DNA from: Fibrella aquatilis
GTDB taxonomy: Bacteria > Bacteroidota > Bacteroidia > Cytophagales > Spirosomataceae
Direction of reading: 5' to 3'
Assembly: GCF_017353255.1 (NCBI RefSeq)
Contig: NZ_JAFMYU010000025.1
Location: 1 to 64,000, forward strand
DNA: 64,000 bases
A program made the position numbers and the translations under genes. Under the pieces are notes generated by a model. The model saw only the letters and a list, made by a program, of their open reading frames with translations, did not search any database and was not told the origin of the DNA. Shown here piece after piece: positions 1-9,209 of the stretch (positions are counted from its first letter, which is position 1; each line of letters opens with the position of its first letter).

Positions 1-8
1 CGCACTCA

Positions 9-1352
9 TCACTTACCACTAGCCGCGGCTCCTGCCAAGCGGAAAAACCGTACCGTCAATAACACCGCCGCTACGCTGAGTCCTACGAGGAGGCCCATCC
101 AGACACCGGCGGCATCGTAGCCGAAGGTGAACCCCAGCAGATAGCTCGTAGGCAGGGCCACGAGCCAGTAAGAAAAGAGGGTGATGAGCGTGGGGGCGTT
201 TACGTCGGAAAGGCCGCGCAGGGCACCAATGCCTACCACCTGAATGCCGTCGGAAAGTTGAAAGAAACCCGCCAGAAACACCAGCGTGGCCGCAATGCGG
301 GCCACGTCGGGGGCATCGGTGATGTAGAGGTTGACCAGCGTAGTGCCAAATAAAATAAACACCAGCCCGGCCGTACCCATGAGCAGGGCCGACAACAGAA
401 ACGCCGCCAGGCCCGCCCGCCGCACCCCGTCGCGGTCGCCGCGCCCCAGCGCCGACCCCACCCGGATGGATGCCGCCGACGAGATGCCCGTAGCCATCAT
501 ATAGGTGCTTGAGGCCATGTTAATGGCAATCTGATGTGCCGCCAGCCGGTCGTCGCCCAGCCAGCCAATAATGACCATGGCGGCCGTAAAAAGGGCTATT
601 TCAAAGAAAAACGTCAGCCCGCTAGGTAAGCCAATCCTAAGAATATCAAGTACTTGCTGGCGGATTGGCAGGTAGGCGAAAGCAGCCTGGACGTACGCGC
701 CGAACGTACCCGACCGGTGAATGTAAACCAGTATAGCCCCGGCCATAAACACCCGCGACAGCAGCGTGGCCAGCGCCGACCCCTGTACACCGAGCCTTGG
801 AAATGGGCCAATGCCCAAGATGAAAACGTAATTGAACAGGGCATTAAGCACCAGTGCCGCAATGGTGATGGTCATGGCCACCCGCGGCAACCGCAGCCCG
901 TCGCACAGTTGGCGGGCGGCAATGAAGATAAACAGCGGGATGTTTGAGGCGCTGAGAATGAGCATAAACGGCCGGGCAATAACGTTCACTTCGGGCGTTT
1001 GGCCGAGCCACTGGAAGTTCAGCGCCAGCACCGCCACCACCAAACCCAGCGCAATGCTCAGCAGCACGGCTACCCGCAACCCCGCCCGGTAGAGCTGATT
1101 GATCTCGCCCGCAGCCTGCCGCCCCGCCGCCTGCGCTACCAGCGCCGACACCACCGACAGCCCCCCGATGCCGATGCTCGACAGCAAAAACGACATGGAA
1201 TTGGCCAGCCCCGCCGCGCCCAGTGGCACCGCCCCCAGCAACCGCCCCACAAACAGGTTATCAGTCAACCCCATCAGCGTAGTGCTGAGTTGAGCAATCA
1301 CGATGGGAATACTCAGGCGAAGCGTATCAGTTAGGTTGGCGCGGAGGGTCAT
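9..1352 (-). CDS. MATE family efflux transporter
   Basis: Inner-membrane antiporter that exports drugs or metabolites in exchange for H+ or Na+. The 447-residue protein has about twelve hydrophobic segments and the MATE-like beginning 'STTLMGLTDNLFVGRLLGA', where the first helix is followed by the D-N-x-F/x-V-G segment; length fits the family (440-460). I start at the ATG at 1352. The frame stays open upstream to 1649, but that extension would be an E/K/G-rich translation of a purine-rich palindrome, and a good -7 promoter element (1421-1428, minus) lies inside it, so it is not coding. Divergent from the DUF4290 gene. The substrate cannot be predicted from sequence. Confidence 0.9.
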   Translation of the reverse strand: MTLRANLTDTLRLSIPIVIAQLSTTLMGLTDNLFVGRLLGAVPLGAAGLANSMSFLLSSIGIGGLSVVSALVAQAAGRQAAGEINQLYRAGLRVAVLLSIALGLVVAVLALNFQWLGQTPEVNVIARPFMLILSASNIPLFIFIAARQLCDGLRLPRVAMTITIAALVLNALFNYVFILGIGPFPRLGVQGSALATLLSRVFMAGAILVYIHRSGTFGAYVQAAFAYLPIRQQVLDILRIGLPSGLTFFFEIALFTAAMVIIGWLGDDRLAAHQIAINMASSTYMMATGISSAASIRVGSALGRGDRDGVRRAGLAAFLLSALLMGTAGLVFILFGTTLVNLYITDAPDVARIAATLVFLAGFFQLSDGIQVVGIGALRGLSDVNAPTLITLFSYWLVALPTSYLLGFTFGYDAAGVWMGLLVGLSVAAVLLTVRFFRLAGAAASGK

Positions 1353-1360
1353 AAAAAGAA

Positions 1361-1487
1361 GGAGGAAAGGAGAAAAGGGAGAAAGGAGGAGGGGGAAGAG
1401 AGGGAAAGGGCACTGGGCTGCAAAGGTAAACAGTCCCTTTTCTCCCTCTCTTCCCCCTCCTCCTTTCTCCCTTTTCTCCTTTCCTCC
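1361..1487. repeat. Locus-specific palindrome 1 (45-bp perfect arms)
   Basis: Arms 1361-1405 (all purine on the plus strand) and 1443-1487 are exact reverse complements over 45 bp, with a 37-nt loop. The loop holds the minus-strand -7 element of the MATE gene, so its mRNA leader contains the left arm only, while the right arm lies upstream of that promoter and abuts the plus-strand promoter of the DUF4290 gene. Arms are made of quasi-tandem short words (ggagga, aagga, gaaaaggg). Confidence 0.9.
1421..1428 (-). promoter_or_regulatory. Promoter -7 element of the MATE gene
   Basis: Reverse complement reads TACCTTTG followed by CAG, matching the Bacteroidetes -7 consensus TAnnTTTG. The predicted start of transcription near 1413 gives a leader of about 60 nt. 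The same TACCTTTGCAG string precedes proB. Confidence 0.55.
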
Positions 1488-1498
1488 CCCATTTTCCC

Positions 1499-1506
1499 TA
1501 CCTTTG
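1499..1506 (+). promoter_or_regulatory. Promoter -7 element of the DUF4290 gene
   Basis: TACCTTTG, a full match to TAnnTTTG. Transcription would start near 1513, about 20 nt before the TTG start codon. A T/C-rich stretch around 1472-1482 occupies the -33 region and belongs to the right arm of palindrome 1. Confidence 0.55.
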
Positions 1507-1532
1507 TTTTTTACAGTTAAGCCACTCATCGC

Positions 1533-2294
1533 TTGAAAGAATACGGCAGTAGTATCCAGAAGATGGTCAATTACCTGTTGACCATCGAAGATCGGGTCAC
1601 GCGCACCCGTCAGGCGCACATCCTGGTCGAACTGATGCGGCAACTTCATCCGGCCATGAAAGACGGGCAGGATTACTATAATAAACTCTGGGACGACCTC
1701 TACATCATCTCCGGCTTTAAGCTCGACGTAGACAGCCCGTATCCGCCCCCCTCACCCGACGTGCTGGGTAAGAAACCCCAAAAGGTTGGTTATCAGTACC
1801 ATAATCTGAAGTACAAGCACTTTGGGCAGAACATAAACCTGCTCATCGACCGCGCCTTCAACACCGACGATGCCGACGAACGGCGGGCGTTTGTCTCCTA
1901 CCTTGTTCGGCTGATGCGTACCTTCTACACGACCTGGAATAAGGAAAACGTAGAAGATGAGACCATCTACCAAAGCATCCTGGACATCTCGAAAGGTAAG
2001 CTCGCCCCCGACATTGCGCTCATTCGCAGTGAGGGCCTGATCGAGAGTTCGCCCATCGAGCGGGCCGACGAGCAGCCGCAACGCATTACGGCGCAGAAGA
2101 ACAATCGGTTCAGCAACAACTACGGGCAGCAGCGCAACCGGCAGGACCGCAACAACGGTGGCGGCAACAATAACCGGTCGCAGTTCCGGGGCGGTGGCGG
2201 CAACAATGCCAATAACAACAACCGCAACCCATTCCGGGGCGGCGGCAACAACCCCGGCAACGGCGGCGGCAACAACCGGCGACGGGGGAGGTAA
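1533..2294 (+). CDS. DUF4290 domain-containing protein
   Basis: Protein of unknown function, restricted to Bacteroidota as far as I know, often close to murA. The 253-residue product has the family's N-terminal signature (EYG-x-x-IQKMVNYLLTIEDR, then a conserved 'LWDDLYIIS' region). Residues 1-165 form the domain. The tail from about residue 185 is low complexity, rich in N, G, R and Q with several RGGG/FRGG units, resembling RNA-binding RGG tails. The start is TTG at 1533: an in-frame stop lies at 1518-1520 and the next ATG (1563) would remove the conserved EYG segment. murA follows on the same strand after 81 bp, so co-transcription is likely. Function is not inferred. Confidence 0.85.
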   Translation: MKEYGSSIQKMVNYLLTIEDRVTRTRQAHILVELMRQLHPAMKDGQDYYNKLWDDLYIISGFKLDVDSPYPPPSPDVLGKKPQKVGYQYHNLKYKHFGQNINLLIDRAFNTDDADERRAFVSYLVRLMRTFYTTWNKENVEDETIYQSILDISKGKLAPDIALIRSEGLIESSPIERADEQPQRITAQKNNRFSNNYGQQRNRQDRNNGGGNNNRSQFRGGGGNNANNNNRNPFRGGGNNPGNGGGNNRRRGR

Positions 2295-2298
2295 AATC

Positions 2299-2368
2299 AA
2301 TTAAGAATTAAGAATTAAGAATGGTCAATGGCCGAAGCAGCTTAATTCTTAATTCTGCATTCTTAATT
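2299..2368. repeat. Locus-specific palindrome 2 (24-bp arms)
   Basis: Arms 2299-2322 and 2345-2368 pair at 22 of 24 positions with a 22-nt loop. Each arm is a run of the word aattaag/aattcttaatt. It fills most of the spacer between the DUF4290 gene and murA and ends 7 bp before the murA start codon. Confidence 0.85.
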
Positions 2369-2375
2369 CCTAGAA

Positions 2376-3674
2376 ATGGCTTCTTTTAAAATTACGGGTG
2401 GTCGGCGGCTGTCGGGCGAATTAGTGCCGCAGGGGGCAAAAAACGAGGCATTGCAGATTCTGTGTGCCGTTTTGCTCACCAAAGAACCCGTCACCATTCA
2501 CAACATCCCGAACATCCGCGACGTCAATCAGCTCATCGACCTGCTGGGCGATATGGGCGTTTGGGTGACTAAAATCGGTGAAGGATCGTACCGGTTTGTA
2601 GCGTCGGATGTGAACCTGGATTACCTCGACACGCCCGCCTACAAGAGTAAAGCCGCCGCCCTGCGCGGGTCGGTGATGCTGCTGGGGCCGATGCTGGCGC
2701 GGTACAAAAAAGGGCGCATTCCCCGGCCTGGTGGCGACAAAATTGGCCGTCGGCGGCTGGATACGCACTTTTTAGGCTTCGAGAAACTCGGTGCCACCTT
2801 CCACTTCGACGGCGATTTCTACCGCGTAGAAGGCGAACACCTCAAGGGTGCGTACATGCTGCTCGACGAGGCCTCGGTAACGGGCACGGCCAACGTACTA
2901 ATGGCTGCGGTCATGGCCGAAGGCACCACCACCATCTACAACGCTGCCTGCGAACCCTACCTGCAACAGCTGAGCAAGATGCTCAACCGCATGGGGGCCA
3001 AGATCGCGGGTGTAGGGTCTAACATGCTCATCATCGAGGGGGTGTCGGAGCTAAACGGCACTGACCACACCATGCTGCCCGACATGATCGAGATCGGCTC
3101 GTTTATTGGCATGGCGGCCATGACGCAGAGCGAGGTGACAATCAAAAACTGCCAAATCCCTGAGCTGGGCATCATCCCCGACGTGTTTAAGCGGCTGGGT
3201 ATTCAGCTAGAATTCCGGGGCGACGACATCCATATTCCATCGCAGGAGTTGTACCAGATTGACACGTTTCTGGACGGTGGCATGATGACCGTAGCCGACT
3301 CACCCTGGCCCGGTTTCACGCCTGATCTGCTCAGTATTGTGTTGGTAACGGCCATTCAGGCCAGCGGCACGGTGCTCATTCACCAGAAGATGTTCGAGAG
3401 CCGCCTGTTTTTCGTGGACAAGCTCATCGAGATGGGCGCGCAGATTATCCTCTGCGATCCTCACCGCGCCACAGTGGTGGGGTTGGGTCGGCAGATGCAG
3501 TTGCGCGGCATCCGGATGTCGTCGCCCGACATCCGGGCGGGGGTGTCGCTGCTGATCGCGGCACTCTCGGCCAACGGCACCAGCATCATTGACAACATCG
3601 AGCAGATCGACCGGGGCTATCAGCATATCGATACCCGGTTAAATGCCATCGGTGCCGAGATTGTGCGGTTGTAA
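2376..3674 (+). CDS. murA: UDP-N-acetylglucosamine 1-carboxyvinyltransferase
   Basis: Cytoplasmic enzyme of the first committed step of peptidoglycan synthesis: transfers enolpyruvate from PEP to UDP-GlcNAc. The 432-residue length and the K22-N23 pair in 'GAKNEALQ' are typical. The active-site loop reads PGGDKIG, so the residue equivalent to the catalytic Cys115 of E. coli is Asp (D121). Asp at this site is known from naturally fosfomycin-resistant MurA enzymes (for example Mycobacterium and Chlamydia), because fosfomycin acts by alkylating the cysteine. The enzyme should be active but fosfomycin-insensitive. A Rho-independent terminator follows at 3699-3744. Confidence 0.95.
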   Translation: MASFKITGGRRLSGELVPQGAKNEALQILCAVLLTKEPVTIHNIPNIRDVNQLIDLLGDMGVWVTKIGEGSYRFVASDVNLDYLDTPAYKSKAAALRGSVMLLGPMLARYKKGRIPRPGGDKIGRRRLDTHFLGFEKLGATFHFDGDFYRVEGEHLKGAYMLLDEASVTGTANVLMAAVMAEGTTTIYNAACEPYLQQLSKMLNRMGAKIAGVGSNMLIIEGVSELNGTDHTMLPDMIEIGSFIGMAAMTQSEVTIKNCQIPELGIIPDVFKRLGIQLEFRGDDIHIPSQELYQIDTFLDGGMMTVADSPWPGFTPDLLSIVLVTAIQASGTVLIHQKMFESRLFFVDKLIEMGAQIILCDPHRATVVGLGRQMQLRGIRMSSPDIRAGVSLLIAALSANGTSIIDNIEQIDRGYQHIDTRLNAIGAEIVRL

Positions 3675-3698
3675 GGTACAGAACCGTATTCGGAGTAG

Positions 3699-3744
3699 AA
3701 AGGGATTGATGCGCCACTGATAAGGCGTGTCAATCCCTTTTTTT
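3699..3744 (+). terminator. Rho-independent terminator after murA
   Basis: An 11-bp stem (aaagggattga at 3699-3709 with tcaatcccttt at 3730-3740) is followed by a T run to 3744. Located 25 bp after the murA stop codon. Confidence 0.8.
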
Positions 3745-3882
3745 GGGTCTTTAGCAAATAGAGCAGTCGATGTAGATCCATGGGAATGAGCCTTGGGCAG
3801 AAAACAGCACACGGCCAAATCAGGCTGTATGTTGCACAGAATAAATAAAAAATAGCGTTTTCCGGCTACGACAAATCTTTTC

Positions 3883-3890
3883 TACATTTG
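3883..3890 (+). promoter_or_regulatory. Promoter -7 element of the FecI-FecR-SusCD operon
   Basis: TACATTTG matches TAnnTTTG, with a T-rich -33 candidate (TTTTCC, about 3858-3863) roughly 20 bp upstream. Transcription would start near 3897, 28 nt before the sigma-factor ATG. Confidence 0.5.
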
Positions 3891-3924
3891 ACGGAAAGGG
3901 CCCTCTAAATGCCTGCTTACCAGC

Positions 3925-4515
3925 ATGGAACCGACAGACGCTGAACTGACGCTTCGCTTGAAACACCACGATCAGGTGGCGTTCGAGCAACTGTTCCGGC
4001 GGCATTACCGGTACATCTATTCGGTGGCAATCCAGTATGTAAAAGACCCGGCTCTGGCCGAAGATGCCCTTCAGGACGTATTTCTGAAATTATGGACAGG
4101 TCGGGAAACTATAGATGAAGGGCAGTCGGTCAGAAATTACCTGGCCATGGCCATGCGGCATCAGGTGCTTAACCAACTCCGTCACGACAAAAGGGCCGTA
4201 CTGCGCCACATCGACCATCAGGCCATGCGGCCCGATGCCGATACCAGCACCGAAGATGAGCTTACGTTCAATGACTACAGTACCGTGGTAAGCCATGGGC
4301 TACGGTTACTACCCGCTCAACGACGCCTGGTGTTTACGCTGCGGTCGGAAAAGGGCCTGACCAACGAGCAGGTGGCCGCGCAACTGCAACTCTCCGTCAG
4401 CACGGTGAAAGTGCATTATTACCACGCCTGTCGTTTCCTGCGCGAATACCTCCGCGACTATGCCGGTATTGAGACCATGGTGCTCCTGCTGGGGATTTTT
4501 TGGACACAACCCTGA
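3925..4515 (+). CDS. ECF-type RNA polymerase sigma factor (FecI-like)
   Basis: Alternative sigma factor, 196 residues, of the Bacteroides-expansion ECF family that drives transcription of a neighbouring TonB-dependent receptor locus. Region 2 covers about residues 20-90 ('FEQLFRRHYRYIYSVA', 'ALAEDALQDVFLKLW') and region 4 about 125-180 (the helix-turn-helix around 'LTNEQVAAQLQLSVSTVKVH'). FecR follows after 72 bp and an STN-bearing SusC after that, which is the classical cell-surface signalling order: receptor STN, anti-sigma factor, sigma factor. The FecR protein is its predicted anti-sigma factor. Confidence 0.9.
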   Translation: MEPTDAELTLRLKHHDQVAFEQLFRRHYRYIYSVAIQYVKDPALAEDALQDVFLKLWTGRETIDEGQSVRNYLAMAMRHQVLNQLRHDKRAVLRHIDHQAMRPDADTSTEDELTFNDYSTVVSHGLRLLPAQRRLVFTLRSEKGLTNEQVAAQLQLSVSTVKVHYYHACRFLREYLRDYAGIETMVLLLGIFWTQP

Positions 4516-4587
4516 ATTATTTTTTCATTTCCGGTAATACTTCTCGCTTTGGGCGGTGTATAGTGAGCAAACAAGCCACGCACACCC

Positions 4588-5571
4588 ATGACCGAAGCAC
4601 TACTAAACCGGTATTTTGCTGACAAAACCACGCCTGAGGAAGCCCGGCACGTGCTGGACTGGTTCGACACAGACGCTGGTCAGGTCTACTTAAACCACCG
4701 GCTCGACAAACAGTTGGGCGCTCCCAACTGGCACGCCCCGCCCAATGCCCCTACGCCCGACCCTGACCGGCTGCTGGCCGCCATCCGGCAACGAGCGCAA
4801 CCTTTCAGCATTGACCGCACGCCAAGCCTGCGTCGGTGGCAACCACTGCGGTGGGCCGCCGCCTTTTTGGGTACGCTGCTGCTGGCTTCGGGGGCTTACG
4901 TTGCCTATCGGCAGGTTTACCCTGCCGACGTGTTACAACAAACGGCTTTTGGCATCATACAGACGCTAACCCTACCCGACGGCTCGACGGTGACGCTCAA
5001 TGGCAACAGCCGTTTGCGCTACAGTCCACACTGGGAAAGCGGCCAAACCCGGCAGGTGTGGCTCGACGGCGAAGGTTTTTTCCGGGTGAGGCACCAGAAA
5101 AGCCATGAGCGGTTTGTAGTGCATTTACCCAACAAGCTAAATATTGAGGTACTGGGTACCCAATTTAATGTCATGGCGCGCGAAAGCCGGGCGCGGGTGG
5201 TGCTTAGCAGCGGGCACATCAGGCTGGCCAACGCATCGGGTCAGCAACTGGACATGCAACCCGGCGAACTGGTAGAAACCAACGGTAAGGCCCAACACGT
5301 CAGCCGCCGCCGGGTCGATCCGGCCGTTGACGCGTCATGGCAAACCACCAGACTCACCTTCGACAACGCCAGTCTGGCCGACATGGTACAGCGGCTAAAA
5401 GACACTTACGGCCTGGAGGTGGTGGTGAGTGATCCGGCCCTGCTGACGCAACGCTTTTCGGGCTCGGTGCCCAACAACAACGTGACTATGCTGACTGACG
5501 GCCTGGCCCGGCTTTTCGGGTTGACAATTCGCCGCCAAGGCAACACCATCTTTATTAACGCAACCAATTAA
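4588..5571 (+). CDS. FecR family anti-sigma factor / signal transducer
   Basis: Inner-membrane protein that holds the sigma factor and receives a periplasmic signal from the receptor's STN domain. Residues 1-85 are the cytoplasmic part, residues about 88-107 a single membrane helix (WAAAFLGTLLLASGAYVAY), then the FecR domain ('TLPDGSTVTLNGNSRLRY', 'GEGFFRV', 'LGTQFNV') and a C-terminal DUF4974/STN-like module from about residue 250. Its stop lies 14 bp before the SusC start, indicating one operon. Length 327 aa is usual. Confidence 0.92.
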   Translation: MTEALLNRYFADKTTPEEARHVLDWFDTDAGQVYLNHRLDKQLGAPNWHAPPNAPTPDPDRLLAAIRQRAQPFSIDRTPSLRRWQPLRWAAAFLGTLLLASGAYVAYRQVYPADVLQQTAFGIIQTLTLPDGSTVTLNGNSRLRYSPHWESGQTRQVWLDGEGFFRVRHQKSHERFVVHLPNKLNIEVLGTQFNVMARESRARVVLSSGHIRLANASGQQLDMQPGELVETNGKAQHVSRRRVDPAVDASWQTTRLTFDNASLADMVQRLKDTYGLEVVVSDPALLTQRFSGSVPNNNVTMLTDGLARLFGLTIRRQGNTIFINATN

Positions 5572-5585
5572 CCGCGCTAAACTCA

Positions 5586-8500
5586 ATGAAAAACTGTTTA
5601 TCACTCATCGCTATCAGCCTGGCAGTCAGCAGCCAGATGACCCTGCCCGCGCAGGCACAGGTACTGGCCTCGACCAGTCGGCACGCTGGTCAACGGGCGC
5701 AACCCGTCGCGCAGCCGTCTCCGGTGTCGGCCACCGACAATGCCACCAAAAGTCTGCTCAAATTGGCCCTTGCTCAGTTGGAGAAACGGCATGGCATATC
5801 ATTCATCTACCGGAGCGAACTGGTAGACATGCGCGTGCTGACTCCACCAGCCATGACCGGGCACCTGCACGAAGACCTGACCAACCTGCTGGAGCCTAAT
5901 CACCTGACGTTCGAAAAGGTCCGCGCTGACTTCTACATCATCCGGTCGAAAGAACAGAAAGAGGACAAAACATTACGCCAGTTGAAGCGGGCGGGCCTAT
6001 CGGGCGACAACGCCGGGGGAAACGATTTCGCCCGCACCGGTCAGGCCATCGGCAGCTTACCTATCAGTCCGAACCTCGAAAGCCGCATTAGCCGGGCGGG
6101 CCTGTTTGTTAATGCGCTCGTACAGGACCGAACCGTTACGGGGCGCATTACCGACGAGAATGGGGCTGGTCTGGCGGGGGCCACCATCGCCGTGAAAGGT
6201 ACCAGCCGGGGCACGTCGGCCAACGCCGACGGTGACTACTCGATCAGCGTACCCGGCGACAACGTGGTCCTGATTATCTCTTATATCGGGTACGTACCAC
6301 AGGAAGTGAGTTTAGGCAACCGGTCGGTGGTGAACCTGACGCTGGCTACCGACGTGAAAACGCTTCAGGAAGTACAGATCAATATTGGCTACGGCACGGC
6401 CTCGCGGCAGGATGTAGTTGGTTCGCTGGCCATTGCGGGCCGCAAAGAGTTCGGTAACGTAAACGTGCAGAACGCCAGTCAGCTCATCCAGGGCAAGATT
6501 TCGGGCGTACAGGTGGTCAATAATGATGGCCTGCCTGGCTCAGGCACCAAGATCGTGATCCGGGGCACGGGGTCGCTCACCAGCTCAGATCCACTCTACG
6601 TCATCGACGGGATTCAGAGCGACGGCGGCGTATTCAACGCCCTGAATCCGCAGGACGTAGAGAGCATCACGGTGCTGAAAGATGCCTCATCGATTGCCAT
6701 TTACGGGGCTAAAGGAGCCAACGGCATTGTGCTGGTGAGCACCCGCCGGGCCAAAACCGGTGCCCCCAGGGTGAGCTATAGCGGCTACGTAGGCTTTGCT
6801 CAGCCCTGGAAAAAACTCGACCTCATGAACGCGGCCCAGTACGTCGACCTGGTGAAAGACATTGCCAGTTCGCAACAGACCACGCTGCCCGCCAAGCTCT
6901 CATCGCCCGATGCGCTCATTGACCGGACCGACTGGCAGGATGCCGTTTTCCGCAATGGACAGCGGCAGGAGCATTACCTGAACGTAAACGGCGGCACCGA
7001 GAAGGTAACCTACCTGGCTTCACTGGGGTACACCAACCAGGATGCCACGGTAATTGGACGCAATTTTCAACGGTCGAACCTGCGTTTTCAACTGGAAGAA
7101 AAGATAGGCAAAACCAACCGGGTTCGGCTGGGGCAGAACATCAACTTCCGCTACCAGGTGAATAATGGCAATACCCCCGACTTCATTGCCGCCACCCGGA
7201 TGCCACCCTACGCGCCCATCTACGATGCCAACAACCTGGGTGGTTTCGCGAAAGTGACAACCATCAATGACCTCAACGATGCCTACAACCCCCTCACAGA
7301 CGTATACCTGAGCGAGCGCCGCGACCGCGATTTCCTGACCTATGTGCAGCTTTTTGGCGAAATAGATCTGGCCAAAGGGCTAACGTTTCGCACCCAGGGG
7401 TCGCTCACATTCTCGTCATACGGCAACTATAACTATAAACAGGCCAACCAGAACGGCAACCTCACCAACCCCAACGGCATTAGTGAGTATTACGGCTTCG
7501 GCGTGACACCGCTAATTGAAAACTTCCTGACCTTCAACCGGGATTTTGGGCCGCACCACCTCAACATTGTGGCGGGCAATACCTATAAAGACGGTGCCCT
7601 GTACCGCAACGTGAACCTGAATGGCAGCAATTTCCCGAATGACGACATCAAGGCCATCATTGTGGCACCCAGCAGTAGCATTCAGGGTGGCTCGGTGGGA
7701 CAGGATGCGTTTCTGTCATATTTCGGCCGGGTGCAGTATCAGTTCATGAGCAAATACCTGCTGACGGCCAGTATCCGGCGCGACCGCAGCCCGGCGTTTC
7801 CCAACAACCCCAATGCCTATTTTCCGGCGGTGGGTGTAGCCTGGAAACTGCACGAAGAGGCATTCATGAAAGAGATTCCCTTCGTTTCGGAACTGAAGCT
7901 ACGGGCCAGCTATGGTAAGGCAGGCAACGACAACATCGGCTATTTCCGCACCTCGACCAACGTATGGAAAGGGGTTGCCAACAACATCGTTTACTCGCTG
8001 GGGCCAGACAAAGGCTACGTGCAGGGTAGCACGGTCAACCAGGCCATTAATCCCAACATTCGCTGGGAAGAGACCGTCCAGACCGACGTGGGTATCGACG
8101 CGGCCCTGTTTAGCAATCGGCTGACGCTGACGTTCGATTATTACAACCGGCAGAACAACGGCCTGCTCACCAACGTCTACATTCCGCTATCGACCGGCTT
8201 TGGTGGCCCCTACGACCGCACGGGCATCATTCCCACCAATGCGGCGTCGGCGTATAACCGGGGGTTCGAGATTACGGCGGGCGTGAATGGCAACGCGGGC
8301 GGGCTGCGCTACAGCGTGGGTGCCAATGCGTCGTACAACAAAAACCAGGTCACGTCGCTGGGCAGCGAAGGCAGCATACCCATCATTGCGGGGGGCTTTC
8401 AGGGCGTTGCGTCCATTACCCGTACCGACATTGGCCAACCTATTGGGTCATTCTACGGCTACAAAGTAGACCACGTAGCCATCAATAAAGCCGATGTGGC

Positions 8501-9167
8501 CAAATATGGCGTAGATGACAAAGGCAACTCGACCTACCAGGATAAACTGCTGCCGGGCGACATTATCTTCAAAGATCTGAATGCCGACGGAAAGATCGAC
8601 GAGAAAGACCAGACCTTTCTGGGCAGCCCCATTCCCGCCTGGAACTACGGCCTGAACCTCAACCTCGACTACCAGAATTTCGACTTTATGCTGTCGCTTC
8701 AGGGTGTTGGTGGGGTGCAGATCGTGAATGCCCTGAAGTACTGGACCGAAGGCACCACCCGCCCCTTCAATAGTTCGGCGGCCCTGCTGAGTCGGTGGCG
8801 CAAAGAGGGCGACATCTCTGTCTACCCCAAAGCCGGGCAAAACGCCAATGGCAACCTGAACCTACGGCCTTCTGACCGGTTTGTGGAAAACGGCGATTAC
8901 ATGCGTATTCGCAACGTGACGCTGGGCTACCGCCTTCCCGTGCCGGTGCTGAGCAAACTCACCAACAACACCGTGTCGAACCTGCGGCTATACGTTACGG
9001 CGCAGAACCTGCTCACCATCACCAACTACAGCGGCTACGACCCGGAGGTAAGCTCTATTGATCCCAACAACAACGGTGGTAGCAACTTTCTCTTCAACCG
9101 GGGCATCGACCAGGGGTCTTATCCCCAGGCCCGGACGTTTATTTTCGGCTTGCAGGTGGGTTTCTAA
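5586..9167 (+). CDS. SusC/RagA TonB-dependent outer-membrane receptor with STN domain
   Basis: Outer-membrane importer of a large substrate, powered by TonB. Domain order in 1193 residues: signal peptide (about 1-25), STN signalling domain (about 55-120), carboxypeptidase-regulatory-like beta-sandwich (about 182-270, 'VTGRITDENGAGLAGATI'), TonB-box-like stretch, plug ('LIQGKISGVQVVN', 'PLYVIDGIQ'), and a 22-strand barrel ending in a C-terminal phenylalanine. The STN domain fits the FecI/FecR pair directly upstream, so this receptor probably induces its own operon when it binds ligand. The cognate SusD follows after 42 bp. The ligand is not inferable; no polysaccharide-degrading enzyme is adjacent. 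Confidence 0.95.
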   Translation: MKNCLSLIAISLAVSSQMTLPAQAQVLASTSRHAGQRAQPVAQPSPVSATDNATKSLLKLALAQLEKRHGISFIYRSELVDMRVLTPPAMTGHLHEDLTNLLEPNHLTFEKVRADFYIIRSKEQKEDKTLRQLKRAGLSGDNAGGNDFARTGQAIGSLPISPNLESRISRAGLFVNALVQDRTVTGRITDENGAGLAGATIAVKGTSRGTSANADGDYSISVPGDNVVLIISYIGYVPQEVSLGNRSVVNLTLATDVKTLQEVQINIGYGTASRQDVVGSLAIAGRKEFGNVNVQNASQLIQGKISGVQVVNNDGLPGSGTKIVIRGTGSLTSSDPLYVIDGIQSDGGVFNALNPQDVESITVLKDASSIAIYGAKGANGIVLVSTRRAKTGAPRVSYSGYVGFAQPWKKLDLMNAAQYVDLVKDIASSQQTTLPAKLSSPDALIDRTDWQDAVFRNGQRQEHYLNVNGGTEKVTYLASLGYTNQDATVIGRNFQRSNLRFQLEEKIGKTNRVRLGQNINFRYQVNNGNTPDFIAATRMPPYAPIYDANNLGGFAKVTTINDLNDAYNPLTDVYLSERRDRDFLTYVQLFGEIDLAKGLTFRTQGSLTFSSYGNYNYKQANQNGNLTNPNGISEYYGFGVTPLIENFLTFNRDFGPHHLNIVAGNTYKDGALYRNVNLNGSNFPNDDIKAIIVAPSSSIQGGSVGQDAFLSYFGRVQYQFMSKYLLTASIRRDRSPAFPNNPNAYFPAVGVAWKLHEEAFMKEIPFVSELKLRASYGKAGNDNIGYFRTSTNVWKGVANNIVYSLGPDKGYVQGSTVNQAINPNIRWEETVQTDVGIDAALFSNRLTLTFDYYNRQNNGLLTNVYIPLSTGFGGPYDRTGIIPTNAASAYNRGFEITAGVNGNAGGLRYSVGANASYNKNQVTSLGSEGSIPIIAGGFQGVASITRTDIGQPIGSFYGYKVDHVAINKADVAKYGVDDKGNSTYQDKLLPGDIIFKDLNADGKIDEKDQTFLGSPIPAWNYGLNLNLDYQNFDFMLSLQGVGGVQIVNALKYWTEGTTRPFNSSAALLSRWRKEGDISVYPKAGQNANGNLNLRPSDRFVENGDYMRIRNVTLGYRLPVPVLSKLTNNTVSNLRLYVTAQNLLTITNYSGYDPEVSSIDPNNNGGSNFLFNRGIDQGSYPQARTFIFGLQVGF

Positions 9168-9209
9168 GCCACACGCATCAATCAACCACTGCTTTCAACA
9201 ACAATCATT

